DNA from: Planctomycetota bacterium
Lineage (GTDB): Bacteria > Planctomycetota > B15-G4
DNA: 39,670 nt
Reading direction: 5' to 3'
NCBI GenBank assembly: GCA_029259725.1
Contig: JAJDER010000028.1
Span: 1 to 39,670, forward strand
Position numbers and translations under genes: made by a program
Notes under the pieces: generated by a model
Told to the model about the DNA's origin: nothing
The model's database searches: none
The model's input: only the letters and a program-made list of their open reading frames with translations
Shown: positions 1 through 9,029 of the stretch, piece after piece
Numbering within the stretch: the first letter of the stretch is position 1
Layout: every line of letters starts with the position of its first letter

Positions 1-491
1 TCCCCGGCGACGAGCCGGGCGAAGGCGGCCGCGTCACCCTGGATGGCATAGGCGCCGGCCTTGCCCTCCCACTCGCCGCCCGCAAGGTAGCCCTCGAGCG
101 TGGGCTCGTCGAGCGGGGCGAAGCGGACACGCGAGACGGCCACGCCCGCGCCCACGCGCCCGCTGGGTACGTGGTGCAGCGCCACCGCGCTGGCGACCTC
201 ATGCTCGCGCCCGGAGAGGCGCCGCAGCATCCTCTCGGCGTCGAGCCGCCCCTCGGGTTTGCCCAGGACCTCGCCCTCGACCACGACGATCGTGTCGCCC
301 CCGAGCACCGTGCCGACGAGGCGGCCCGCCGCGCCCGCGGCGGCCTTGCTCTCGGCCAGGCGTCGGGCCAGGTCGAGCGCCGGCTCCCCGGGGCGCGGGG
401 TCTCGTCGACACCACTCGGCGCGACCTCGAAGCGGTAGCCGGCCGCCGTGAGCAGCTCGGCCCGCCGCGGCGAGGCCGACGCCAGGATCAA
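1..491 (-). CDS. maf: Maf-family nucleotide pyrophosphatase (3' end cut by window edge)
   Basis: Maf proteins hydrolyse non-canonical or modified nucleoside triphosphates to monophosphates in the cytoplasm. The reading frame shows the family hallmarks in order: the N-terminal LILASASPRR phosphate-binding strand, GVDETPRPGE, the GGDTIVVVEG motif followed by LGKP, and GEWEGKAGAYAIQG near the window edge. The frame stays open to base 1, so the C-terminus is missing. There is no ATG or GTG at the N-terminus. I place the start at TTG 491 (giving MILASASPRR), but an in-frame CTG at 518-516 overlaps the stop of the upstream gene as CTGA and would keep the whole first strand. It is the last gene seen of the ffh-rpsP run. 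Family assignment is firm; the start is not. Confidence 0.9.
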   Translation of the reverse strand, partial: MILASASPRRAELLTAAGYRFEVAPSGVDETPRPGEPALDLARRLAESKAAAGAAGRLVGTVLGGDTIVVVEGEVLGKPEGRLDAERMLRRLSGREHEVASAVALHHVPSGRVGAGVAVSRVRFAPLDEPTLEGYLAGGEWEGKAGAYAIQGDAAAFARLVAG

Positions 492-514
492 CGGCGACAG
501 CGCCGCGGGAAGGC

Positions 515-1324
515 TCAGACGAGGAACTCTTTGAGCGAGTGCGGCACCTCTTCGTCCTCGACCAGCTCACCCAGCTGCGCCAGGTGCGTCTGCAAGGCCA
601 CGAAGCGGCTGGGCGGACACAGATCAGCGAGATCCTTGCGCGCCTTCGCCACCGCCGCGCTGTCGAGGATGCCGGTGGCCTGCGCAGCCTTGGCGGCGGC
701 GGGCGCGACGGGCATCAGCTTCTCGTCGCCCCCCATCCACTGCACCAGGCCGTAGGCGTTGTGCAGGCCGAGGTCGTCGAGGTCCTCGAGGTACTCGATC
801 TGGTCCTTCATCTTGAGCTCGACCAGGAACTCCATGTCGGTGTCGTTCCGGTCGTTGTAGACCTGATCGATCATCTCCTTCACCCGCCGGGAGCGCTCGT
901 GCATCTTGTTCAGCGAACCGGCGCGCGAAGTGCCGAGCATCATGCGCGACAACTCCGAGGGACGCGACGCGCGCACCTCGTTCCAGTTGACGAAGTCACC
1001 CCGCAAGGACTCGAGGCACTTGCTCGCAGCCGTCGCCGAGCCGCCTTCTCGCAGGATCAGGTAGACGGCCTTCTCGATCGTGAGCGGGACGGTGTCCCGC
1101 GACGGAGGGGTGATCTCCCCGAACACCTTGTCGAGGCGTTCGAGCAAGAGGCCGAGGCGCTTCTGTCGCGCGGCCTTGCTCTTCCCCCCGGGGATCGAGG
1201 CCTTGGGCGGTGCCGGTGCGGCAGCCCCCTTCCTCGCCGCAGCCTTCTTGCTGCGCGACGAAGTCGCCTTCGGTTTGGTCGCCGCCTTCTTGCTGGCGGT
1301 CTTCTTTGCTGCGGCCTTGGCCAC
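515..1324 (-). CDS. HhH-GPD/endonuclease III-like protein with a histone H1-like tail
   Basis: This 269-residue protein starts with GTG. Residues 1-50 are a Lys/Ala/Pro-rich tail with repeated AAKK/SKKAA units, like bacterial histone H1-type tails that bind nucleic acid. From about residue 70 the sequence follows the layout of endonuclease III: an AVYLILREGG helix where Nth has its LVSxxLSxQT segment, a FVNWNEVRASRPSEL stretch like its 'W..va.a...eL', then FLVELKMKDQIEYL where Nth has its GVGxKTA hairpin. I do not see the catalytic Lys, the catalytic Asp in a VDTHV context, or a C-terminal four-Cys cluster. I infer a non-catalytic DNA-binding relative of HhH-GPD glycosylases. It lies 24 bases after rpsP and its stop overlaps the maf region, so it is probably co-transcribed. 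The fold call is from memory of the family pattern, hence moderate confidence. Confidence 0.6.
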   Translation of the reverse strand: MAKAAAKKTASKKAATKPKATSSRSKKAAARKGAAAPAPPKASIPGGKSKAARQKRLGLLLERLDKVFGEITPPSRDTVPLTIEKAVYLILREGGSATAASKCLESLRGDFVNWNEVRASRPSELSRMMLGTSRAGSLNKMHERSRRVKEMIDQVYNDRNDTDMEFLVELKMKDQIEYLEDLDDLGLHNAYGLVQWMGGDEKLMPVAPAAAKAAQATGILDSAAVAKARKDLADLCPPSRFVALQTHLAQLGELVEDEEVPHSLKEFLV

Positions 1325-1348
1325 GAGGTCTCTCAGTTCCGGTCGAGA

Positions 1349-1873
1349 TCAGGAGGCGGTGTCGCCGCCCTCGGTCTTATCGGGCTGCTCGCCCCCAGTG
1401 TCGCCCGCGTCGGTGTCGGCGGCCTCGCCCTCGGCGGGCGTCTCGGCCGCAGCCACGGTGGCCTCAACCTCAACCCCGGTGGCGGGAGCCTCGGCGGTCG
1501 CGGTCGCCGCGGCCGTCCCGGTCGCCGCGGCGGGTGCCGTCGCGGTCGAAGCGGGCTCGGCCGGAGCAGCAGCTCGGCCCGCGGGGCGCTCCGGCGCCTC
1601 GGGCAGCTCCGTCAACTCCTCGCCCTTGCGCACCTTGAGACGACGCAGGATGTCCCCCACGGTCTCGCTCGGCTGGGCGCCGACGTTGAGCCAGTGCAGG
1701 GCGCGCTCGCGGTCGAGCTCGACCTTGTGCTGGATGTGCTCTTCCCAGGGCGAGTAGTGCCCCAGCTCCTCGATCGGCTTCCCGTCGCGACGGGTCCGCG
1801 AGTCGAACACGCAGATGCGGTAGAATGGGCGATTCTTCCGCCCGATGCGCTTGAGTCGGATCTTGACGGCCAT
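1349..1873 (-). CDS. rpsP: 30S ribosomal protein S16 with long low-complexity C-terminal tail
   Basis: S16 is an assembly protein of the small ribosomal subunit. The first ~85 residues are a complete S16: [20 protein letters not shown], a [17 protein letters not shown] segment, and the [17 protein letters not shown] helix. The start at 1873 is set by this conserved N-terminus and a GAGGAG ribosome binding site about 8 bases upstream. S16 is usually 75-90 residues; this one is 174. The extra ~90 residues are Ala/Thr/Glu/Pro-rich and acidic towards the end, and look disordered. It lies 61 bases downstream of ffh. In many bacteria rpsP is followed by a KH-domain gene, rimM, trmD and rplS; here a histone-tailed protein and maf follow instead. 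Confidence 0.95.
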   Translation of the reverse strand: MAVKIRLKRIGRKNRPFYRICVFDSRTRRDGKPIEELGHYSPWEEHIQHKVELDRERALHWLNVGAQPSETVGDILRRLKVRKGEELTELPEAPERPAGRAAAPAEPASTATAPAAATGTAAATATAEAPATGVEVEATVAAAETPAEGEAADTDAGDTGGEQPDKTEGGDTAS

Positions 1874-1934
1874 GCTGCTGGGAACTCCTCGTGGCCCGCG
1901 CCGTTCCGCGACGGGCCCCTGGTGTGCTTGGTCT

Positions 1935-3425
<1,491 letters not shown>

Positions 3426-3458
3426 CCGGCACTTCGGGAATCGTGGCGAAACCCGGAG

Positions 3459-3487
3459 TAACTACCATTCCAGGGTCGATTTCTCAA
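3459..3487 (-). promoter_or_regulatory. Possible sigma70-type promoter for ffh
   Basis: Read on the minus strand: TTGAGA (3487-3482), a 17-base spacer, then TAGTTA (3464-3459), ending 34 bases before the ffh start. The -35 box is good and the spacing ideal, but the -10 box matches the consensus poorly. The site lies in an AT-richer patch of an otherwise extremely GC-rich gap. Confidence 0.35.
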
Positions 3488-3560
3488 GCCGAAGCACCCC
3501 GATCGGCCGAGGGCGCCGCCCCGCGGCCCGCCCGGCCCGGGAAACCACCGCGCCGCCGAG

Positions 3561-3580
3561 CCGGCGGGTTGCCGCGCCGG
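3561..3580. terminator. GC-rich hairpin downstream of the sulfatase gene
   Basis: An imperfect inverted repeat CCGGCG...CGCCGG with two further GG/CC pairs, a one-base bulge and a three-base loop lies 21 bases after the sulfatase stop, in the gap between the sulfatase and ffh (3426-3600). No U-tract follows, so it could be a Rho-dependent or stabilising 3' hairpin rather than a true intrinsic terminator. Confidence 0.3.
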
Positions 3581-3600
3581 ATGGGCGCCCACGGGCCGAC

Positions 3601-5376
3601 TCAGCCCGAAGCGAGGATCCCCGCCAACGCGGCCTGGAGTTCACCCAAGGCCAGCTGTGCCTCGGGACCCAGGGGCGCCGTGAGCAGGTCCTGCTGCTCG
3701 AACGGGTCGGCGAGCAGGTCGTAGAGCTCGTACGTGGTGATGAACTCCAGGGTCGCGTTGGTCACCTCGACGAGCTTGAAGCGTTCGCCCCGGACCGCCC
3801 GCGCGATGGCGATCGGGTAGTCCAGCCGGGCCCTCAGCGCGTTGGTCAGCGCCACCCCCTTCGGAAGCGAGGGGTCCGCCACGAGCAGCTGCAGGTACAG
3901 GTCGAACGGCGGCAGCCCGGGTGACGGGCCTCCCGGCACGGTCAGGCTGAACCCGCCGCTCGGGTCCGCCATGAGCGGGATCGCCGTCAGCGGAGGGAAG
4001 ACCACGAGCTGGCCGCCCTTGAACGGCTGGGCTCCCTCGACGAGGCCGACCACGATCAGCAGCGGAGCCGAGGCCGGCGCGCCGGTGAGTTCCAGCTGCG
4101 CCTGGAAGCCGGTGGCCAGGGGCGAGCCGCACAGCGAGATCGACGCGTTCCCCGGCCCACCCGACCCCAGATCCTCCTGGCAGATGTCGGTCGGCATGGT
4201 CGCGCCCGGGTAGTTCGGAGCGAAGCCCTCGGTGAAGACATGCGCGCGCAGGGAGCGCTGGAAGGGGTCGCTGAGGTAGGGCGCGAAGCTGAGGCCGTCG
4301 TGCGCCACCCCCGGGAGGGTCGCGGCCAGGTCGATCCCGGCCCAGTCCGCCAGGGTCGGGAGCAGATCGACGACGTGCACCAGACCGGCGCACTCGCTTC
4401 CGCCCACGCCGGCCGCGTCCACCTCGGGGCCCGCGACGAGGAAGGGCACGTTGGTGCCACCTTCGTAGGGCGTGCCCTTCCCATGGCCGGGCACGAAGGG
4501 TGCAACCGTGAGGTAGGACGGGGTCCCGTTGTCGCCGAGGAAGACCACCGTGGTGCGATCCAGGACGTCCGGATCGATGCTGGCCAGCAGGCGCCCGATC
4601 TCGACGTCGAGCGCCTCGATCATGGCCTTGTAGTGCTCGCGCTGCGCGAACCCCGGCTTCGGGTAGGCCGACAGGTCGATCGTGGTCAACGCCGCGGGAG
4701 GCGCGTGCAGCGGCGTGTGGGGCGCATGGAACGCCGTCCACGCGAACCAGGGTTCGGTCGCCCCGCCGATGAAGGCCACGGCCTCGTCCACCGTGTCGCT
4801 GGTCGCGTAGGTCGTCGATGTCCCCTGCACACCGTTCACGATCTTGGACCACTCGAAGTAACCCGCGCCGCCCGCGGCGTCCGTGTTGCTGAGCGAGCCG
4901 GCGAAGTGGGCGAAGCCGTGATCGTTGGGCGACGTGACCCCAAAGGCGACGTCCGTGCTCACGTGCCACTTGCCCAGGGCCGCGTGCTCCCAGGCCCCTC
5001 CGGTTCCGGCATCGAGCATCTCGGGCAGCGTCCACTCGTCGACCGAGAGCGCCCCGAACGCGTCGCCGAGGAAGAGGGGTTCGCCGACGCCGGTGCGGAA
5101 GCCGTGCCGCCCGGTCAGCGCCGCCGCGCGCGTCGGCGAACAGGTCGGTTGCGAGTACGCGTTGCGGAACAACACACCCCGAGCCGCCAACGCATCGAGG
5201 TTCGGCGTGGGTGGGAGGTCGGCGCCTTCCGCGTAGGCCCCGACCATGTCCACGCCCAGATCGTCAGCGACGAGGACCAGGACGTTGGCGGGCGTGACGG
5301 GCGGATCGTCGCCCGCCGCGATCGAAGGGGCGGCCAGGCACACCGCCATCCATGCTCGGTACGTGTTCAAGGTCAT
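3601..5376 (-). CDS. Secreted sulfatase with an inserted beta-rich module
   Basis: Type I sulfatases remove sulfate esters, here probably from sulfated polysaccharide outside the cytoplasm. With the start at 5376, residues 1-22 form a signal peptide (MTLNTYRAWMAVCLAAPSIA). Metal-binding Asp pair: VADD at 38-39. The formylglycine motif is intact: C79-S-P-T-R83 followed by AAALTGR. Further sulfatase signatures are FLGDNGTP and HGKGTPYEGGTNVPF, and the C-terminal ELYDLLADPFEQQDLL. Between about residues 397 and 515 a Gly/Pro-rich segment interrupts the usual order; its LTGAPASAPLL and LYLQLLVADPSLP stretches resemble a tail module I associate with secreted planctomycetal proteins. The gene lies 99 bases downstream of murA on the same strand; a functional link is not evident. 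An anaerobic or FGE-type maturation enzyme is not in the window. Confidence 0.88.
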   Translation of the reverse strand: MTLNTYRAWMAVCLAAPSIAAGDDPPVTPANVLVLVADDLGVDMVGAYAEGADLPPTPNLDALAARGVLFRNAYSQPTCSPTRAAALTGRHGFRTGVGEPLFLGDAFGALSVDEWTLPEMLDAGTGGAWEHAALGKWHVSTDVAFGVTSPNDHGFAHFAGSLSNTDAAGGAGYFEWSKIVNGVQGTSTTYATSDTVDEAVAFIGGATEPWFAWTAFHAPHTPLHAPPAALTTIDLSAYPKPGFAQREHYKAMIEALDVEIGRLLASIDPDVLDRTTVVFLGDNGTPSYLTVAPFVPGHGKGTPYEGGTNVPFLVAGPEVDAAGVGGSECAGLVHVVDLLPTLADWAGIDLAATLPGVAHDGLSFAPYLSDPFQRSLRAHVFTEGFAPNYPGATMPTDICQEDLGSGGPGNASISLCGSPLATGFQAQLELTGAPASAPLLIVVGLVEGAQPFKGGQLVVFPPLTAIPLMADPSGGFSLTVPGGPSPGLPPFDLYLQLLVADPSLPKGVALTNALRARLDYPIAIARAVRGERFKLVEVTNATLEFITTYELYDLLADPFEQQDLLTAPLGPEAQLALGELQAALAGILASG

Positions 5377-5475
5377 GCACCTCGAGGCGAGCCGCTTCCG
5401 AGGACCGCCGAGCCCCAGCCTACCTGCCCCCGCGCCCCATGGGTGACCTATCGGCAAGCGCGCCCCGCGGCAGGA

Positions 5476-6771
5476 CTACCATTGCTTGCGCGACTGCTCG
5501 AGCCTGGGCTGGGCCTCTCGACGCACCTGGCCCCCCAGGTCCCGGATCCGCGCATCGATGCGCTCGTAGCCCCGGTCGATGTGGTAGACGCGCCGGATCT
5601 CGGTCTCGCCCTCGGCCACCAGACCGGCGAGCACCAGGGCGGCGCTGGCGCGCAGGTCGCTGGCCATGACGGTCGCCCCCGAGAGCCGCGCAGCACCCTC
5701 CACGATCGCCTGGGGACCTTCCTTGCGGATCAGGGCGCCCAGGCGCAACAGCTCGGCCACGTGCATGAAGCGATCCGGGAAGATCCGTTCGGTGACCACC
5801 GAGATGCCGCGAGCGACGCTCATGGCCGTCATGACCTGCGCCTGCAGGTCCGTGGGAAAGCCGGGGAACGGGAGCGTGGCGATGTCGGTGGCCTCGAGGC
5901 GCGCGGGGCCCTCGGCACGCATCCAGTCCGATCCGGACGTCACCTTGGCACCCATCGCGCCGAGCGTTTCGCGCAGGGCCGTGAGGTGGCCCGGATCGAT
6001 GCCGTCGACGGTGACGTCCCCGCCGGTCATCGCCCCCCCGACCAGGAACGTCCCGGCCTCGATGCGGTCGCCACCGATGGTGATCTCGGCGCCGTGGAGG
6101 CATGCCACGCCCTCGATCTCGAGCGTGTGGCCGCCGCGCCCGTGGATCCGCGCACCCATGGCGATCAACGCGTCCGTCAGCTCGAGCACCTCGGGCTCCA
6201 TGGCCGCGTTCTCGAGGCGCGTGGTGCCCTCGGCCAGCACGGCGGCCATGAGCGTGTTGGCGGTGGCCAGGACACTCGGCCCGAAGCGCGTGCCGACGAA
6301 GACATGGGCACCGTGCAGGCGGCGCCCCACGTCGCTGAGCAGGTAGCCGCCCTCGACCCGGATCCCGGCCCCGAGGGCATTCAGGCCCTTGAGGTGCTGA
6401 TCCACGGGCCGGACGCCGAAGACGCAACCACCCGGCATCGAGACCTGGGCGTGCCCACGCCGTGCCACGAGCGGTCCGAGCACGCAGACCGAGGCGCGCA
6501 TGGTCGAGACCAGGTCGTAGGGCGCCTCGCAGGGACCCTCCCTGTCGGCCCGGAGACGCAGCACGTCGCCGTCGCGGTGGATCACGACTCCGAGCTGCTC
6601 GAGGATCAGGGCCAGGGTGGCCACATCGCGCAGGTCGGGCACATTGCGCAGCACGACCTCGCCGTCGGCCAGGAGCGCCGCGGCCATGATCGGGAGCACG
6701 GCGTTCTTGCTCCCCGCGGCCCGAACGCGGCCGGACAGCCGTGCACCACCCGTCACGATCAGCCGATCCAC
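5476..6771 (-). CDS. murA: UDP-N-acetylglucosamine 1-carboxyvinyltransferase MurA
   Basis: MurA transfers enolpyruvate from PEP to UDP-GlcNAc, the first committed step of peptidoglycan synthesis, in the cytoplasm. The start is GTG 6771, supported by GGGAGGGT 6-7 bases upstream and by the conserved opening ([15 protein letters not shown]). The protein is 431 residues, a normal length. The catalytic SKN is at 21-23, and the PEP-binding Cys is C116 in [14 protein letters not shown] (C115 in E. coli). The late [11 protein letters not shown] motif and [12 protein letters not shown] are also present. Its presence argues that this organism makes peptidoglycan. It is divergent from the TPR/alpha-CTD gene, with a 166-base shared promoter gap. 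Confidence 0.97.
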   Translation of the reverse strand: MDRLIVTGGARLSGRVRAAGSKNAVLPIMAAALLADGEVVLRNVPDLRDVATLALILEQLGVVIHRDGDVLRLRADREGPCEAPYDLVSTMRASVCVLGPLVARRGHAQVSMPGGCVFGVRPVDQHLKGLNALGAGIRVEGGYLLSDVGRRLHGAHVFVGTRFGPSVLATANTLMAAVLAEGTTRLENAAMEPEVLELTDALIAMGARIHGRGGHTLEIEGVACLHGAEITIGGDRIEAGTFLVGGAMTGGDVTVDGIDPGHLTALRETLGAMGAKVTSGSDWMRAEGPARLEATDIATLPFPGFPTDLQAQVMTAMSVARGISVVTERIFPDRFMHVAELLRLGALIRKEGPQAIVEGAARLSGATVMASDLRASAALVLAGLVAEGETEIRRVYHIDRGYERIDARIRDLGGQVRREAQPRLEQSRKQW

Positions 6772-6796
6772 GCACCCTCCCGTCCTGCGGCCGGCC

Positions 6797-6824
6797 TTGA
6801 CACCACCTTCCCACCTCCTAACAT
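6797..6824 (+). promoter_or_regulatory. Sigma70-type promoter for the TPR/alpha-CTD gene
   Basis: A perfect -35 box TTGACA (6797-6802), a 16-base spacer, and TAACAT (6819-6824) as -10 box (4 of 6 consensus). The predicted start near 6831 gives a ~107-base leader before the ATG at 6938. This is the best sigma70-like site I found in the window. It lies in the gap between the divergent murA and TPR/alpha-CTD genes. Confidence 0.65.
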
Positions 6825-6937
6825 CGCGTGATTCAGCGGCCCCCAGGGGATGGCATACCCGCGGCGCGAGACTAGGCGCCCCGACGGGCGCGCGCAACGG
6901 CATCCCGGGCCATGTGCTCCGCGAGACGAGATCGTCC

Positions 6938-8410
6938 ATGACGCAGGCATCGATTCCCGAGACACCGAACAGCAACCCCGACGAGTTCACGCCGGACGAG
7001 ATCCTGCCCGGCGACGCGACCCCGCCGGGGGACGACTCCGGCCCGGTTCCGACCGATCCGGAGGTGTCCGAGACTCCCGCGCCGCTCGAGCCCGACATGT
7101 CCCTCGCCTCCTCGGAGACCGAGCCGGGGGAGGTGATTCCACCCGTTCCGCCCCGTAACTGGATGGAGCAGGTGCCCTCGAGCTGGGAGGGCTTCCAGGC
7201 GCTGGTGGCGGAGATCAACGAGAACCGCAACAGCCGCCGGAGCTTCCGCCGGTGGCTCGGGAACCTCGACGAGTCCGACTCCGCTCGCCGCGGCATCGGC
7301 CTCTTCGCCGTCGGTGACGCCGTGCGGGCGCTGGCGCCGCTGAACCATGTCGAGGGTGACCTCGGTCAGCTGCTGCTCGGAAAGGCCAAGGCCGAGAACC
7401 ACGACCCCGTCGGTGCGCTGAAGCAGTGGGCGTCGGTCGCGAGCAAGCCCGGCGTCGGTCGTCAGGCCTCGCTCTGGGCGCTCGAACTCCACGCCCGCCG
7501 CTTCGAGGCCGAGGAGGCCGAGGCCGCCGTGGCCGCCTTCAAGACCACCGGCACGCCGTCGCCCGCCGACATCAGCTACGCCGAAGGGCTGGCCGTGGAG
7601 GCCTCCGGTGACCACGCGGGCGCCGTCGCCAGCTGGCGTGTCACGCTCCAACACGACCCCAACCACGCCTCGGCCCTCTTCTCGCTGGCCTACCGGCTCG
7701 ACCTCCAGGGCGAGGACGAGGAGGCCATGGAGCTCTACAAGCGTTTCCTCGGCGGAGAGCTGCGTCCGCACACGGGCGCGCTGATCAACCTGGGCATCCT
7801 GTACGAGGACCAGGACGACTACCGCAACGCGCGCCGCTGCTACCAGCTCATCGTCGACTCCGAGCCGACCAACCTCCGCGCGCAGCGCTACCTCGCCGAT
7901 GCCGAGGCCAGCATGGGCCAGTACTACGACGAGAGCCGGGAGCGCAAGGTCGACAAGCACAACGCGGTCCTGCGCATCCCCGTCACCGACTTCGAACTCT
8001 CCGTGCGCGCGCGCAACTGCCTGCAGCGGATGAACATCCACACCCTGGGCGACCTCGTCTGCCGCACCGAGAGCGAGTTGCTCTCCTTCAAGAACTTCGG
8101 CGAGACGAGCCTGCAGGAGGTCAAGGAGATCCTCGGCGTCAAGGGCCTGCGACTGGGCATGCTGCCCGCGCCCCAGGCGTCCGCTCCGGCCGTGGTCGGC
8201 GACAGCGGCGACATCCGCACCAAGGGCGTCTCCGAACTCGACCTCTCGGTGCGCTCGCGGACCGCGCTCTCGACGCTGGGCCTGCACACCGTGGGCGATC
8301 TGCTGGCGACCTCCCCCACCACGCTCATGTCCTGCAAGAACTTCGGGCAGACGTCGTTGGACGAGATCAAGCGCAAGCTGGCCGAGCTGAACCTCAACTT
8401 CGAGGCCTGA
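6938..8410 (+). CDS. TPR protein with two RNA polymerase alpha C-terminal domains
   Basis: This 490-residue protein has an acidic, Pro/Glu/Asp-rich disordered start (1-75), TPR-like helical repeats at about 100-340 (for example YAEGLAVEASGDHAGAVASW, ALINLGILYEDQDDYRNARR), and two RpoA C-terminal-type domains at about 346-405 and 430-488. Both repeats have the LSVR, T(L/V)GDL and KNFG.TSL.E(V/I)K signature. In the first copy, residues matching E. coli alpha R265, N268 and C269 (VRARNC) and G296 and S299 (NFGETS) are kept, while K298 is T. The second copy keeps R265, G296 and S299 but has T and A at N268 and C269. In RpoA these residues bind UP-element DNA. I infer a regulator that binds DNA or transcription factors. 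Such fusions are known in Planctomycetes genomes; the role is not established as far as I know. The start is the first Met after the promoter that opens the acidic region. Confidence 0.88.
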   Translation: MTQASIPETPNSNPDEFTPDEILPGDATPPGDDSGPVPTDPEVSETPAPLEPDMSLASSETEPGEVIPPVPPRNWMEQVPSSWEGFQALVAEINENRNSRRSFRRWLGNLDESDSARRGIGLFAVGDAVRALAPLNHVEGDLGQLLLGKAKAENHDPVGALKQWASVASKPGVGRQASLWALELHARRFEAEEAEAAVAAFKTTGTPSPADISYAEGLAVEASGDHAGAVASWRVTLQHDPNHASALFSLAYRLDLQGEDEEAMELYKRFLGGELRPHTGALINLGILYEDQDDYRNARRCYQLIVDSEPTNLRAQRYLADAEASMGQYYDESRERKVDKHNAVLRIPVTDFELSVRARNCLQRMNIHTLGDLVCRTESELLSFKNFGETSLQEVKEILGVKGLRLGMLPAPQASAPAVVGDSGDIRTKGVSELDLSVRSRTALSTLGLHTVGDLLATSPTTLMSCKNFGQTSLDEIKRKLAELNLNFEA

Positions 8411-8435
8411 CCGCGGGCCCGCTCGGAGCTGGGAC

Positions 8436-9029
8436 ATGTACGACTTCGTTTCCGGACGCCTCGTGGAACGGGGCGCGGGCGAAGTCGTGGTGGAGGCCGG
8501 CGGCATCGGCTACCGGTTCCTCGTGTCCGGGGCGACGGCCGGTCGGCTCCCGGCCGAGGGCAAGGTCACCGTGTGGGCCGAGCACATGGTCCGCGACGAT
8601 CGTCACGTGCTCTACGGCTTCGCGAGCCGGGAAGAGCGGCGCATGTTCCTGCAACTCCTCTCCGTCAACAAGGTCGGCCCGGCCATCGCGCTCGCGTTGC
8701 TGTCCGCCATGGAGCCGGGCGACCTCGCGGCGAGCATCGATGCCGGCGACGCGAGGCGGCTCAGCACGGTCAAGGGCGTGGGCAAGCGCACGGCCGAGCG
8801 TCTCTGCCTGGAACTGAAGGATCGCCTGACCACGCTCGCCGCCGAGCTTCCTGGACGGGTGACCGACCGCGCCGCGTCCGTGGCGGCGGCCCTGGCGTCG
8901 CTGGGCTACCCGCGCGCCGCGGCACAACAGGCGGCCGACGTCGCCTGTGCCGCCGCCGGGGCCGAGACGCCCCTCGCCGATCTCGTCAAGCGGGCGCTCC
9001 AGCACTTCGCTCGTTCGGCGGATGCCTGA
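8436..9029 (+). CDS. ruvA: Holliday junction DNA helicase subunit RuvA
   Basis: RuvA tetramers bind four-way DNA junctions and load the RuvB motor for branch migration. The 197-residue protein has the N-terminal OB fold (MYDFVSGRLVE, GIGYRFLVS, VRDDRHVLYGF), the two helix-hairpin-helix segments (LLSVNKVGPAIALALLS and STVKGVGKRTAERLCLELKDRL) and the C-terminal RuvB-binding domain (AALASLGYPRAAA). A GGAG-like site lies just before the ATG. It follows the TPR/alpha-CTD gene by 25 bases. ruvB and ruvC are not in the window. Its last 44 bases overlap the end of mnmG on the other strand. Confidence 0.95.
   Translation: MYDFVSGRLVERGAGEVVVEAGGIGYRFLVSGATAGRLPAEGKVTVWAEHMVRDDRHVLYGFASREERRMFLQLLSVNKVGPAIALALLSAMEPGDLAASIDAGDARRLSTVKGVGKRTAERLCLELKDRLTTLAAELPGRVTDRAASVAAALASLGYPRAAAQQAADVACAAAGAETPLADLVKRALQHFARSADA

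Noticed and set aside
4240..6831. A plus-strand open frame of 863 codons opposite the sulfatase and murA genes
   Set aside because: In this GC-rich DNA the strand opposite a real gene often stays open. Both minus-strand genes are clear family members, and the plus frame is a His/Arg/Gly-rich composition with no domain.
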